From contig CAIKWU010000020.1 in the NCBI GenBank assembly GCA_903831155.1, forward strand, positions 1-38,320: a stretch of DNA of 38,320 nucleotides, read 5' to 3'. Source of the stretch: an uncultured Planctomycetaceae bacterium. GTDB taxonomy: Bacteria; Planctomycetota; Planctomycetia; Pirellulales; UBA1268. Under the pieces are notes generated by a model. The model was not told the DNA's origin. It ran no database searches and saw only the letters and a list, made by a program, of their open reading frames with translations. This document shows, in pieces, positions 1 through 8,012 of the stretch. Numbering within the stretch: position 1 is the first letter of the stretch; the number at the start of each line of letters is the position of its first letter. The position numbers and the translations under genes are program-made.

Positions 1-382
1 CGTCGTACAGGAACTCGGCCGTCGCCGCCCGCACTCGCGGCACCGCCTCGACGTCCTCCATGCCTCCCCCCTCGACCGCCTCGAACCGCACCTCGATCGC
101 CACCAGCGCCTTGAGTTGGCCGCGGCGGCGATCGCGGGCGTAGATCACGTCGTCGTCGAAATCGACGTCGGCCCAGCGGAGCCCACGGGGCTTGCCGGTG
201 GCCGCGGCCCGCTCGATGAACCTGGCCTCGAGCCGCTCCCGCTGCCGGTGGAAGTCGCGCTGGGAGCGGGCCAGCCGTTCGGCGGCCCGCGCGGCACGGA
301 TCGGCCTGAGCGAGAGGGCCACGGCGGCGGCCGCCAGCGCTGCGCAGATCGCAATCGACGCAAGCACGAGCAGGTAGCTCAT
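1..382 (-). CDS. Hypothetical membrane-anchored protein, partial (runs off the left edge)
   Basis: Not in the ORF track because it has no stop in the window. Reverse strand from ATG at 382 reads MSYLLVLASIAICAALAAAAVALSLRPIRAARAAERLARSQRDFHRQRERLEARF..., open to base 1, with GGAGGTG just upstream of the ATG. N-terminal TM segment. Confidence 0.75.
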   Translation of the reverse strand, partial: MSYLLVLASIAICAALAAAAVALSLRPIRAARAAERLARSQRDFHRQRERLEARFIERAAATGKPRGLRWADVDFDDDVIYARDRRRGQLKALVAIEVRFEAVEGGGMEDVEAVPRVRAATAEFLYD

Positions 383-525
383 CTCATCACCTCCGGCCGG
401 AACGGCACCCCCGAAGTCTAGGACATCCGCCCCCGTCGGCCAAACGCCCGGGAGCGGCTGCCGGCCGTCGCCCCTCGACACCGCTGCGGGGCGTAGACTG
501 CGGCCCATCTCCCCGGGACCCCACC

Positions 526-1431
526 ATGCCGCCACGCCGTCCTCCGCAGCGACTTCTGCTCGGTGCCCACCACTCGATCGCGGGCGGCTTCACGAAGGCC
601 GTGGACCGGGCGGTCGAGACGGGGTGCGAGTGCCTGCAGATCTTCACCCGCAACATCAACCAGTGGGCCGTCTCGCCGATCGCCAACGCCGACGCGGCGG
701 CGTTTCGGGCGGCCGTCGACCAGGCTGGCCTCGCGATGGTCGTGGCTCACGACTCCTACCTGATCAATCCCGCCTCGGCCGATGCCGCCCTCCGCCGCAA
801 GTCGATCGAGGGCCTCGCCGAGGAGGTGCGGCGGGCCGGCCAGCTCGGCATTCCGTGGGTCGTGGCCCATCCGGGTGCCGCCGGCGAGCAGGCAGCCGAC
901 GCGGCGGTGGCCCGCGCGGCCGAGGGCTTCGCCGAGGCGCTCCGCCGGACGGCCGGCGTGGCCGCGGGCATTCTCATCGAGACGACGGCAGGCCAGGGAT
1001 CGTGCCTCGGGGCCCGCTTCGAGGAGATCGGGAGCATGCTCGACGCGATCGACGCCGTGCCGGGCCTGCGGAAGCGGATCGGGGTCTGCCTCGACACCTG
1101 CCACGTGTTCGCGGCCGGCTACCCGCTCGCGCCCGCCGCGGCGCTCGACGACACGCTCCGTCAGTTCGACCGCCACATCGGCCTCGCGCGGCTCAAGGTG
1201 ATCCATGCCAACGACTCGAAGCGGGAACTGGGATCGCGGGTCGACCGGCACGAGGCGATCGGAAAGGGAAGGATCGGCCGCGAGGCGTTCCGGCTCCTGG
1301 TCAACCACCCGAAGCTCGCCGGCATCCCACTGATCCTCGAGACCCCCAAGGAGGGCGCGGACGGCAAGCCCTCGCCGGCCGTCGATCGTCGCAACCTCGC
1401 CACGCTCCGTCGACTTCACGCCAAAGCATGA
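526..1431 (+). CDS. nfo: Deoxyribonuclease IV (endonuclease IV, AP endonuclease)
   Basis: 301 aa; LLLGAHHSIAGGF N-terminus, CLDTCHVFAAGY, VIHANDSKRELGSRVDRHEAIGKGRIG and LILETPKE motifs of the Nfo family. Confidence 0.95.
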   Translation: MPPRRPPQRLLLGAHHSIAGGFTKAVDRAVETGCECLQIFTRNINQWAVSPIANADAAAFRAAVDQAGLAMVVAHDSYLINPASADAALRRKSIEGLAEEVRRAGQLGIPWVVAHPGAAGEQAADAAVARAAEGFAEALRRTAGVAAGILIETTAGQGSCLGARFEEIGSMLDAIDAVPGLRKRIGVCLDTCHVFAAGYPLAPAAALDDTLRQFDRHIGLARLKVIHANDSKRELGSRVDRHEAIGKGRIGREAFRLLVNHPKLAGIPLILETPKEGADGKPSPAVDRRNLATLRRLHAKA

Positions 1432-1445
1432 ACCACGGCATGACC

Positions 1446-1548
1446 TCAGCGCGGGATTGCCCGAGCCTGGCGTGGTGCGTCCGCGGCCTTACGGCCGGTC
1501 GGCTTGTACGAATGCGGCATGAAGTCAGCGAGGGATTGCCCATGCCCC
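1446..1548. repeat. Two direct, diverged repeat copies (CGGCATGAnnTCAGCGnGGGATTGCCC)
   Basis: cggcatgacctcagcgcgggattgccc (from ~1436) and cggcatgaagtcagcgagggattgcccatgcccc (from 1515). Opposite in orientation to the tandem repeats at 1632-1751. Confidence 0.75.
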
Positions 1549-1631
1549 GAGAGCCGGCGTATGCCGCCAAGCGGAGCCAGGATGGCGAAGCGCCGGCGGC
1601 ATCCGAGTGAGCCGAGGCCACGATGGCCGAG

Positions 1632-1751
1632 GCGAATGTCCGGCGATGGGGCATGGGTAATCCCGAGCCACGCGAATGTCCGGCGATGGGGCATGGGTAA
1701 TCCCGAGCCACGCGAATGTCCGGCGACGGGGCATGGGTAATCCCTCGCCAG
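1632..1751. repeat. Tandem 40-bp repeat, about 3 units
   Basis: gcgaatgtccggcgatggggcatgggtaatcccgagccac at 1632-1671 and 1672-1711 (identical). Third diverging copy gcgaatgtccggcgacggggcatgggtaatccctcgcc from 1712. Confidence 0.93.
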
Positions 1752-1762
1752 ACGCCAGGCCA

Positions 1763-3025
1763 TCACGCCTCGGGCGGGATCTCGCGTCCGTGCGGATCGC
1801 TCGCATCGCCGGCCATCTCGGCCTCGAGCCTGCGCCGCATCGCCGCGCCGAGATGGTGCTCGACCCACTCGGCGGGCGGATGGAGGTGGTCGAGCGGCAG
1901 GTCGGCATGCCGGCCGAGCCAGGTTTCCCAGAGCCGGTGCGACCGCACGATCATCTCCGCCTCCCGCCGGCCCGAAGGGGTGAGCCGCAGCCGGCCCGAC
2001 TCGGCAACGAGCAGGCCGGCGGCCCGCAGCCACCGTTCGGCCCAGGTCACGATCCACGACGCCTCGGTGAGCGCCGCGGCCTCGCCGGCCTCCTCGGCCC
2101 GCCAGGCGGCGGCGAGCCGATCCTCGCGGGCCACGCGCCACGCGAGCCGCAGCCGCGACAGGCCGCGGGCGAGGAGACCGTCGTCGGGGGCCACGAGCGC
2201 GGCTGCCACGTACTCGACCCCGAGCACCACCGCGATCATGCCCGCCGCGCTCGTGCTGCATCGCCAGGCGATCGCGTAGCCCACGCAGCCGCCGACCGCG
2301 GCCAGCAGCATCGCGAGCAACGCCATGTGGTGCAGCCGCCGCGACAGGAGCTCGGCGGCGGCGGCGGGCACCACGAGCAGGGCCACCACGAGCACCGCGC
2401 CGACGGCGTCGAAGCTCGCCACGGTCGCGACGGCCGTCGCCACGAGCAGCCCCGCCGTCACGACCGCAACCGGCAGCCCGGCCGCGCGGGCGGCCGCCGG
2501 ATCGAAGGCCGTGAACACCTGGAGCTTCCAGGTGGCCGCCGCGGCGACGACGAGGCCCACGAGCGTGGCAGCCCCGGCCAAGAACCCCCGCGGCACGTCC
2601 ACGTCCGCCACCCGCACCGTGTCGAAGGGCAGGAAGGCGAGATCCCCATGCAGCACGCAGGCGGGATCGAGGTGGCTTCCGGGTGGCGCGGCGGCGACGA
2701 TCACGACCCCGACGGCGAACAGCGTGGTGAACACGACCCCCGCGCCCGCGTCCTCGGCGGGGCCGTCGCCCTCGCGGATCACCCGCGTCAGCCAGACGGT
2801 CAGCACCGCGGCGGCCACGGCGCCAAGGAACACAAGCGGGCCGCCCGGCCTGCCGCCGGCGAGCACCGCCACCGCGACCCCGGGCAGCACGGCGTGCCCG
2901 ATCGCGTCGCCCAGGAGGCTCAGCCGCCGCACGACGAGCAGCGTGCCGACGAGTCCGCAGGCGGCCGCCACGACCGCCGCCGTCGCCATCGCCCAGCCGT
3001 GCACGTGGAGCGTGGCGTCAGGCAT
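1763..3025 (-). CDS. Metal ABC transporter permease with C-terminal DtxR/MntR-like winged-helix plus metal-binding/dimerisation domain
   Basis: ORF from ATG 3025 ([49 protein letters not shown]...), 420 aa, ABC-3/ZnuB-type TM region. C-terminal ~142 aa include GLLVAESGRLRLTPSGRREAEMIVRSHRLWETWL...LHPPAEWVEHHL...DPHGREIP, colinear with DtxR/MntR. Confidence 0.9.
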   Translation of the reverse strand: MPDATLHVHGWAMATAAVVAAACGLVGTLLVVRRLSLLGDAIGHAVLPGVAVAVLAGGRPGGPLVFLGAVAAAVLTVWLTRVIREGDGPAEDAGAGVVFTTLFAVGVVIVAAAPPGSHLDPACVLHGDLAFLPFDTVRVADVDVPRGFLAGAATLVGLVVAAAATWKLQVFTAFDPAAARAAGLPVAVVTAGLLVATAVATVASFDAVGAVLVVALLVVPAAAAELLSRRLHHMALLAMLLAAVGGCVGYAIAWRCSTSAAGMIAVVLGVEYVAAALVAPDDGLLARGLSRLRLAWRVAREDRLAAAWRAEEAGEAAALTEASWIVTWAERWLRAAGLLVAESGRLRLTPSGRREAEMIVRSHRLWETWLGRHADLPLDHLHPPAEWVEHHLGAAMRRRLEAEMAGDASDPHGREIPPEA

Positions 3026-4241
3026 CGTGCCCGCCCCGCTGCGGAGGCCGGTTGATCCGGTCGAACGTCGCCATCGCCCGGGCCTCGTCTGGATCCTGGT
3101 CGAAGAGCCGCAGCCAGTGCTCCACGCCGCGCCTCCGCCTGTCCGCCTCCGCCGCTCCCTCCGCGGTGAGCCGCCACCGCCCCGCGGTGCCGGCCGCCGG
3201 TGCGACGAGTCCGGTCCGCACGAGCGTCTCCCAGGCGGTGCGGGCCGGCCGCCGGCCGCCGATCCGCTCGCCGCAGGTGGCCTCGAGCACGTCGGCCACG
3301 GTGAACGCTCCGGCCTCGTCGCCGCCGGCAAGCGTCCGGCAGGCATCGACGGCCAGTCCACGATCCCACTCGCGGGCGACGGTGGCCGCCTCCAGCCGGC
3401 GGGCGATCCAGCCGCGGCCCGGTGCCGCGAGGAACGAGACCGCAAAGCACACGGCCGCCGCGATCACCACCAGCGGGCCGGTGGCGAGCCCCGGCCACGA
3501 GGCGCTCACGGCCACGCCCACGAGTGCGGCGGCCACGCCGATGAACCCGGCCAGCGCGAGCATGGTGGGCACCCGGTCGGTCCAGGCGCGGGCCGTCACG
3601 GGCGGGATCACCACGAGCGCCGTCACGAGCACCGCGCCCACGGCGGGAAGGCCCGCCACCACCATCGCGGCGACGAGCCCCACGATCAGGCAGTCGATCG
3701 CCGTCACCGGCCAGCCGCTCGCCGCGGCGAAGGCCGCGTCGAAGGCGACCAGCGTCGACTCCTTGAGCGTGGCGACCACCACCACGAGCGCCAGGCCCGC
3801 CACGGCCGCCAGCACGGCCGCGTCGCGGGCCGTGAGCGCGGCGGTGTGCCCGAGCAGGAAGGTTTCCAGGCCGGCGCTGTCGGGGTAGCCCCACGCGGGG
3901 ATCCCCGAGACCAGCGCGATGCCCGCCCCGAAGCCGACGCCGATCACGATCGCCGTGGCGGCGTCGTCCCGCGTCCGCGTGAATCGGCGGATCAGCACGA
4001 GCGTGCCGAGCCCGGCCAGCGCCGAGGCGAAGCCGCCCACCAGCAGCGCCGGCAGGTCGCGGCGACCGGTGGCGAGAAAGGCGAGCGCCACGCCCACCAG
4101 CGTGGCATGCGCCGCCGCATCGCCAACGAGCGCCCGCTTCCGGAGCACGCACAGCGACCCCACGACGCCGGCCGCGAAGCCCACCGCCGACACGCCCGCG
4201 GCGACGACCAGCGTGTTGTGCGACAGGCCTGCGACGGTCAT
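3018..4241 (-). CDS. Metal ABC transporter permease with C-terminal winged-helix-like extension
   Basis: ATG 4241 ([50 protein letters not shown]...), 407 aa. ABC-3 permease plus a ~135 aa tail ([55 protein letters not shown]). Overlaps the next gene by 8 nt. Confidence 0.9.
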   Translation of the reverse strand: MTVAGLSHNTLVVAAGVSAVGFAAGVVGSLCVLRKRALVGDAAAHATLVGVALAFLATGRRDLPALLVGGFASALAGLGTLVLIRRFTRTRDDAATAIVIGVGFGAGIALVSGIPAWGYPDSAGLETFLLGHTAALTARDAAVLAAVAGLALVVVVATLKESTLVAFDAAFAAASGWPVTAIDCLIVGLVAAMVVAGLPAVGAVLVTALVVIPPVTARAWTDRVPTMLALAGFIGVAAALVGVAVSASWPGLATGPLVVIAAAVCFAVSFLAAPGRGWIARRLEAATVAREWDRGLAVDACRTLAGGDEAGAFTVADVLEATCGERIGGRRPARTAWETLVRTGLVAPAAGTAGRWRLTAEGAAEADRRRRGVEHWLRLFDQDPDEARAMATFDRINRPPQRGGHDA

Positions 4242-5020
4242 GGGGTGCGGCCCCGCTCGGCGACGGCGCGGCCCACCTCGTCGAGGATCTCGAGCTGCCC
4301 GGCGTAGGTTCTCCGCAGGTTCGCCGGCGTGAGCACCTCCGCCGTCGCCCCGGCGGCCACCAGCCGCATGTCGACGAGCGCCACGCGGTCGAACCATTCC
4401 GCGGCCGTCCGCAGGTCGTGGTGCACGACGATGACCAGCCGCCCCTCGCCACGGAGCTCCGCGAGCACCCGGAAGATTCCCTCCTGCGATCGCACGTCGA
4501 CGCCGGCCATCGGCTCGTCGAGCAGGTAGACGTCGGCCTGCTGCGCCAGCGCCCTGGCGAGGAACACCCGCTGCTGCTGCCCCCCCGACAGCCGGCCGAT
4601 CTGCCTGCCTGCGACGTCGGCGAGGCCCACGCGATCGAGGCTCTCCCCGGCCAGCCGCCGCTCCCGCGGGCCGGGCCGGCGGAACCAGCCGAGCCGGCCG
4701 TAGGTGCCCATCAGCACCACGTCCATGACGCTCACGGGGAAGTCCCAGTCCACCGTCTCGCGCTGCGGCACATAGCCCACCCGCGTGCGGACATCGCGGA
4801 GCGGCCTGCCGAAGAACCGCACGTCGCCGCCGACGAGCGGCACGAGCCCGAGCGCGGCCTTCAGCAGCGTGCTCTTGCCCGCGCCGTTGGGCCCGATGAT
4901 GCCGAACAGGCAGGGCGACTCGATGGCGAGATCGACGTGCCAGACCACGGGCCGACGGCCGTAGGCGACGGTCACGTCGTGGAACTCGACCAGCGGCGGT
5001 TGCGCCAGCGGCACGCTCAT
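4238..5020 (-). CDS. Metal ABC transporter ATP-binding protein
   Basis: 260 aa; Walker A GPNGAGKS, signature [15 protein letters not shown], Walker [13 protein letters not shown]. ZnuC/MntB/TroB type. Confidence 0.95.
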   Translation of the reverse strand: MSVPLAQPPLVEFHDVTVAYGRRPVVWHVDLAIESPCLFGIIGPNGAGKSTLLKAALGLVPLVGGDVRFFGRPLRDVRTRVGYVPQRETVDWDFPVSVMDVVLMGTYGRLGWFRRPGPRERRLAGESLDRVGLADVAGRQIGRLSGGQQQRVFLARALAQQADVYLLDEPMAGVDVRSQEGIFRVLAELRGEGRLVIVVHHDLRTAAEWFDRVALVDMRLVAAGATAEVLTPANLRRTYAGQLEILDEVGRAVAERGRTP

Positions 5021-6009
5021 GGCGCCGTCTCCGCGAGGGCGGCGGCGATCGTCTCCGCGTTCGCCACGAGCGCGGCCTCGAGGGTCTCGGCGCCGCTGCC
5101 CGGGCCACCGAGCGAATCGGAGAGCAGCGTGCCGCCGAGCCGGACGTCCTGCCCCCGGGCCGCGGCACCCTCGCGGAGCGCGGTCACGCTCCGATCCGAC
5201 ACGCTCGTCTCGATGAACACCGCGGGAATGCGACGCTCGACGACGAGATCGACGAGCCGGTTGATGTCGGCGAGCCCGGCCTCGCTCTCGGTGCTCGTCC
5301 CCTGCACGCCGACCACGTCGATGCCGTAGGCCCGCCCGAAGTAGCGGAACGCGTCGTGGGCCGTGACGAGCACCCGCCGCGAGGCGGGGATCGCGGCGAT
5401 CCGTTGCCGCACCCGGCCATCGACCGCGGCGAGGCGGTCGGCGTGGTCACGGGCCCGGCGCCGATACGCCTCCGCGCCGGCCGCATCGATGCCGGCGAGG
5501 GCGTCGGCCAGCGCCACGCCGCAACGGGACCAGAGGCCGGGATCGAACCAGACGTGCGGATCGTGCCGCCCGCCGCCGGCCGGAAGCAGATCCGCGGCCG
5601 GCAGCATGTCGGCGACGGCGATCACGGGCCGCCGACTGCCCAGCCGCTCGAGGATGCCCGCGAGCCGTCCCTCGAGGTGCAGGCCGTTGGAGACCACGAC
5701 ATCGGCGGTGGCGAGGCGATCGGCGTCGCGAGGGGTCGGCTTGTAGGAGTGCGGATCGATGCCGTCGGCCATCAGGCACTCGACCACCACGCGGTCGCCG
5801 CCGATCTGGCGGGCGAGGTCGGCCACGATCGTGGTGGTCGCGAGCACCCGGAGCGGCCCGGATGCCGCCGGCCCCGGGCCCCCTGTGCAGCCCGCCGCCG
5901 CCGCGAGCACCGCCGCCGCAAGCGTCAGGGCTGCGGAGACCGGCCGACAGCGGGGCGGCACCGACGGTTTTGGGAAATCAAAAATCATTTTTTGAACCGT
6001 CAAAATCAT
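5017..6009 (-). CDS. Metal ABC transporter substrate-binding lipoprotein (TroA/MntA/ZnuA family)
   Basis: Lipobox [68 protein letters not shown] motifs. No long His-rich loop, favouring Mn/Fe over Zn. A GTG at 5961 giving [25 protein letters not shown] is an alternative start. Confidence 0.93.
   Translation of the reverse strand: MILTVQKMIFDFPKPSVPPRCRPVSAALTLAAAVLAAAAGCTGGPGPAASGPLRVLATTTIVADLARQIGGDRVVVECLMADGIDPHSYKPTPRDADRLATADVVVSNGLHLEGRLAGILERLGSRRPVIAVADMLPAADLLPAGGGRHDPHVWFDPGLWSRCGVALADALAGIDAAGAEAYRRRARDHADRLAAVDGRVRQRIAAIPASRRVLVTAHDAFRYFGRAYGIDVVGVQGTSTESEAGLADINRLVDLVVERRIPAVFIETSVSDRSVTALREGAAARGQDVRLGGTLLSDSLGGPGSGAETLEAALVANAETIAAALAETAP
5968..6005. promoter_or_regulatory. 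38-bp AT-rich dyad, candidate metalloregulator operator
   Basis: TTTTG-GGAAA-TCAAAAA-TCAT-TTTTTGA-ACCGT-CAAAA: inner 7-bp and outer 5-bp arms perfectly symmetric about one centre, in an otherwise very GC-rich region, at the 5' end of the metal-uptake operon. Confidence 0.65.
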
Positions 6010-6154
6010 ACCCGCCCGCGGGAGCCCACCTCAACCGTCGCCCATGGGAGATTCCCGGGAACCGCGGCGGACGACCACCGGCGCGTTGACCGGGATGCGC
6101 GGCAGACTTACGTTCGGAGCGGTTGCACACGCCGCGACCCCCCGGGGGCCAGCC

Positions 6155-6715
6155 ATGGACTCGACCTACTTCAAGCGGTACCGCATGGACGTGGACCTCT
6201 CGGTCCCCCGCCACGCCGCCGCCCTGCCGCCGGGATACCGGTTCGTGCCCTGGAACGAGGCCGTGCTCGACGTGCATGCCCGGACCAAGTTCCGCTCGTT
6301 CCGCGACGAGATCGACGCCATCGTCTTCCCCTGCCTCGGCAGCCACGAGGGCTGTCGCCGCCTGATGCGGGAGATCCGCAACAAGCCGGGATTCCTCCCC
6401 AACGCCACCTGGCTGATCGCTCATGGCGCCGCGCCCGAGAGCCTGCAGTGGTGCGGCACGATCCAGGGGATCTCCGAGCGGGATGGCGGCGGCATGATCC
6501 AGAACATCGGCGTGGTCCCCGGGCACCGCGGGCTCGGGCTCGGCAGCTGCCTGATCGAGCGGTCTCTCGCCGGCTTCCGCATGCACGGGCTCCGCCGCGT
6601 GACGCTGGAGGTGACCGCCGAGAATGCCCGTGCGGTGCGGCTCTACCAGCGGCTGGGTTTCCGCCGGGTGCGGACGGTGTACAAAGTGGTGGACGAAGCC
6701 ACGGTCGGCGCCTGA
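6155..6715 (+). CDS. GNAT family N-acetyltransferase
   Basis: MDSTYFKRYRMDVDLSV...; acetyl-CoA binding motif IQNIGVVPGHRGLGLGSCLIE and VTAENARAVRLYQRLGFRRVRTVYK. ORF extends upstream to 6044; ATG 6155 preferred. Confidence 0.88.
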   Translation: MDSTYFKRYRMDVDLSVPRHAAALPPGYRFVPWNEAVLDVHARTKFRSFRDEIDAIVFPCLGSHEGCRRLMREIRNKPGFLPNATWLIAHGAAPESLQWCGTIQGISERDGGGMIQNIGVVPGHRGLGLGSCLIERSLAGFRMHGLRRVTLEVTAENARAVRLYQRLGFRRVRTVYKVVDEATVGA

Positions 6716-6764
6716 ACCGCTGTCCGCGGGGGCGGGCGACGGCCCCGCGGGAAGGCGACACGGT

Positions 6765-8012
6765 TTGAAGCAGCACCTCCACTCGGCGACGCTCGACAAC
6801 GGCATCGTGCTGCTCGGCGAGCACCTTCCCGACCTGGAGTCGGTGGCGGTGTCGTTCCACGCGCCGGTCGGGGCCATCCACGACCCGGCGGGAAAGTGCG
6901 GACTGGCCACCCTCGCCGGCGAGTTGTGCCTGCGGGGGGCGGGCCCCCGCAGCAGCCGCCAGATCGTCGAGGATCTCGAGTCGGCCGGCGTGCAGTGGTC
7001 GCAGGGCGTCTCGACCACCCACACCAGCTTCTCCGGCGCCATGGTGGCCCGCCACCTTCCGGGAGTGCTGCCGATCTACGCCGATCTTCTCCGCCGGCCC
7101 ACGCTGCCGGAGCAGGAGTTCGACGCGGCCCGCCAGATGGTGCTGCAGAACCTCGCGGGCCTCGAGGACGACCCCACGCACCTTGTGTTCTCCGCGCTGC
7201 GGCGGATTCATCAGCCCGCCCCGTGGGACCGGCCCACCGAGGGCCTCTCCGCCGAGGTCGAGACGATCGAACACGCCGACGTTCGCCGGTTCGTGGCGAC
7301 CCGCCTGCAGCCGAGCGGAATGATCGTGGCGATCGCCGGACGGATCGACTGGGACGACTTCGTGCGGCGTGCCGAAGGGCTGTTGGGCGACTGGCAACCC
7401 GGCACGGCGGTCGAGGTGCCGCTCGGCACGCGGGGGCCGCGGACGACGCACGTGCCCCACGACTCCCAGCAGACGCACGTGGCGCTCGCCTGGTCGGTTC
7501 CTCCGTATCGCGACGAGGCCGCCCGGGAGGCGAACGCGGCGCTGGCCATCCTCGGCGGCGGACCGAGTTCGCGGCTGTTCACGGAGGTGCGGGAGCGGCG
7601 GGGCCTCTGCTACAGCGTGTCGGCCGGATACCAGACCAACCGCGACTTCGCCACGGCCGTGTGCCACTCGGGAACCTCGGCCGACCGTGCCCAGGAGACG
7701 CTCGACGTGATCCTCGCGGAAATCGGCCGCCTGCCGGGCTCGATCACGGCCGACGAGGTGGAGCGGGTCAAGGCCCGCGTGAAGAGCGGCCTCGTGATGC
7801 AGCAGGAGTCGAGCGCCGCCCGCGCCGGAGCGATCGCCAGGCAGTGGTATCACCTCGGCCGGATGCGAACGCTGTCCGAGGAACTGGAGCGGTACGACCG
7901 GCTCTCCGTGGCGTCGATCGAGTCGTGGCTCGGTGCCCTGCCGCCGCCCGACCTCTCGGTCGCCTCGCTCGGCCGCGACCCCCTGGAGGTGCGCCGTGCG
8001 GTTCCTGCATGA
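6765..8012 (+). CDS. M16 family peptidase homologue lacking the HxxEH zinc motif
   Basis: TTG start at 6765 (LKQHLHSATLDNGIVLLGEHLPDLESVAVSFHAPVGAIHDPAGKCGLATLAGELCLRGAG). LATLAGEL replaces HxxEH. Retains GPSSRLFTEVRERRGLCYSVSAGY. Confidence 0.88.
   Translation: MKQHLHSATLDNGIVLLGEHLPDLESVAVSFHAPVGAIHDPAGKCGLATLAGELCLRGAGPRSSRQIVEDLESAGVQWSQGVSTTHTSFSGAMVARHLPGVLPIYADLLRRPTLPEQEFDAARQMVLQNLAGLEDDPTHLVFSALRRIHQPAPWDRPTEGLSAEVETIEHADVRRFVATRLQPSGMIVAIAGRIDWDDFVRRAEGLLGDWQPGTAVEVPLGTRGPRTTHVPHDSQQTHVALAWSVPPYRDEAAREANAALAILGGGPSSRLFTEVRERRGLCYSVSAGYQTNRDFATAVCHSGTSADRAQETLDVILAEIGRLPGSITADEVERVKARVKSGLVMQQESSAARAGAIARQWYHLGRMRTLSEELERYDRLSVASIESWLGALPPPDLSVASLGRDPLEVRRAVPA

Noticed and set aside
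1504-1740. Short ORFs inside the repeat cluster
   Set aside because: Translation simply follows the 40-bp repeat (ANVRRWGMGNPEPRECPA...), with no initiation context or homology; repeat DNA, not a gene.
1632-1751. CRISPR array
   Set aside because: The 40-bp units are directly tandem without unique spacers and no cas genes are present.
6624-6764. 5' extension of the first M16 ORF (MPVRCGSTSGWVSAG...)
   Set aside because: Overlaps the end of the GNAT gene in another frame; M16 similarity begins at the TTG at 6765.
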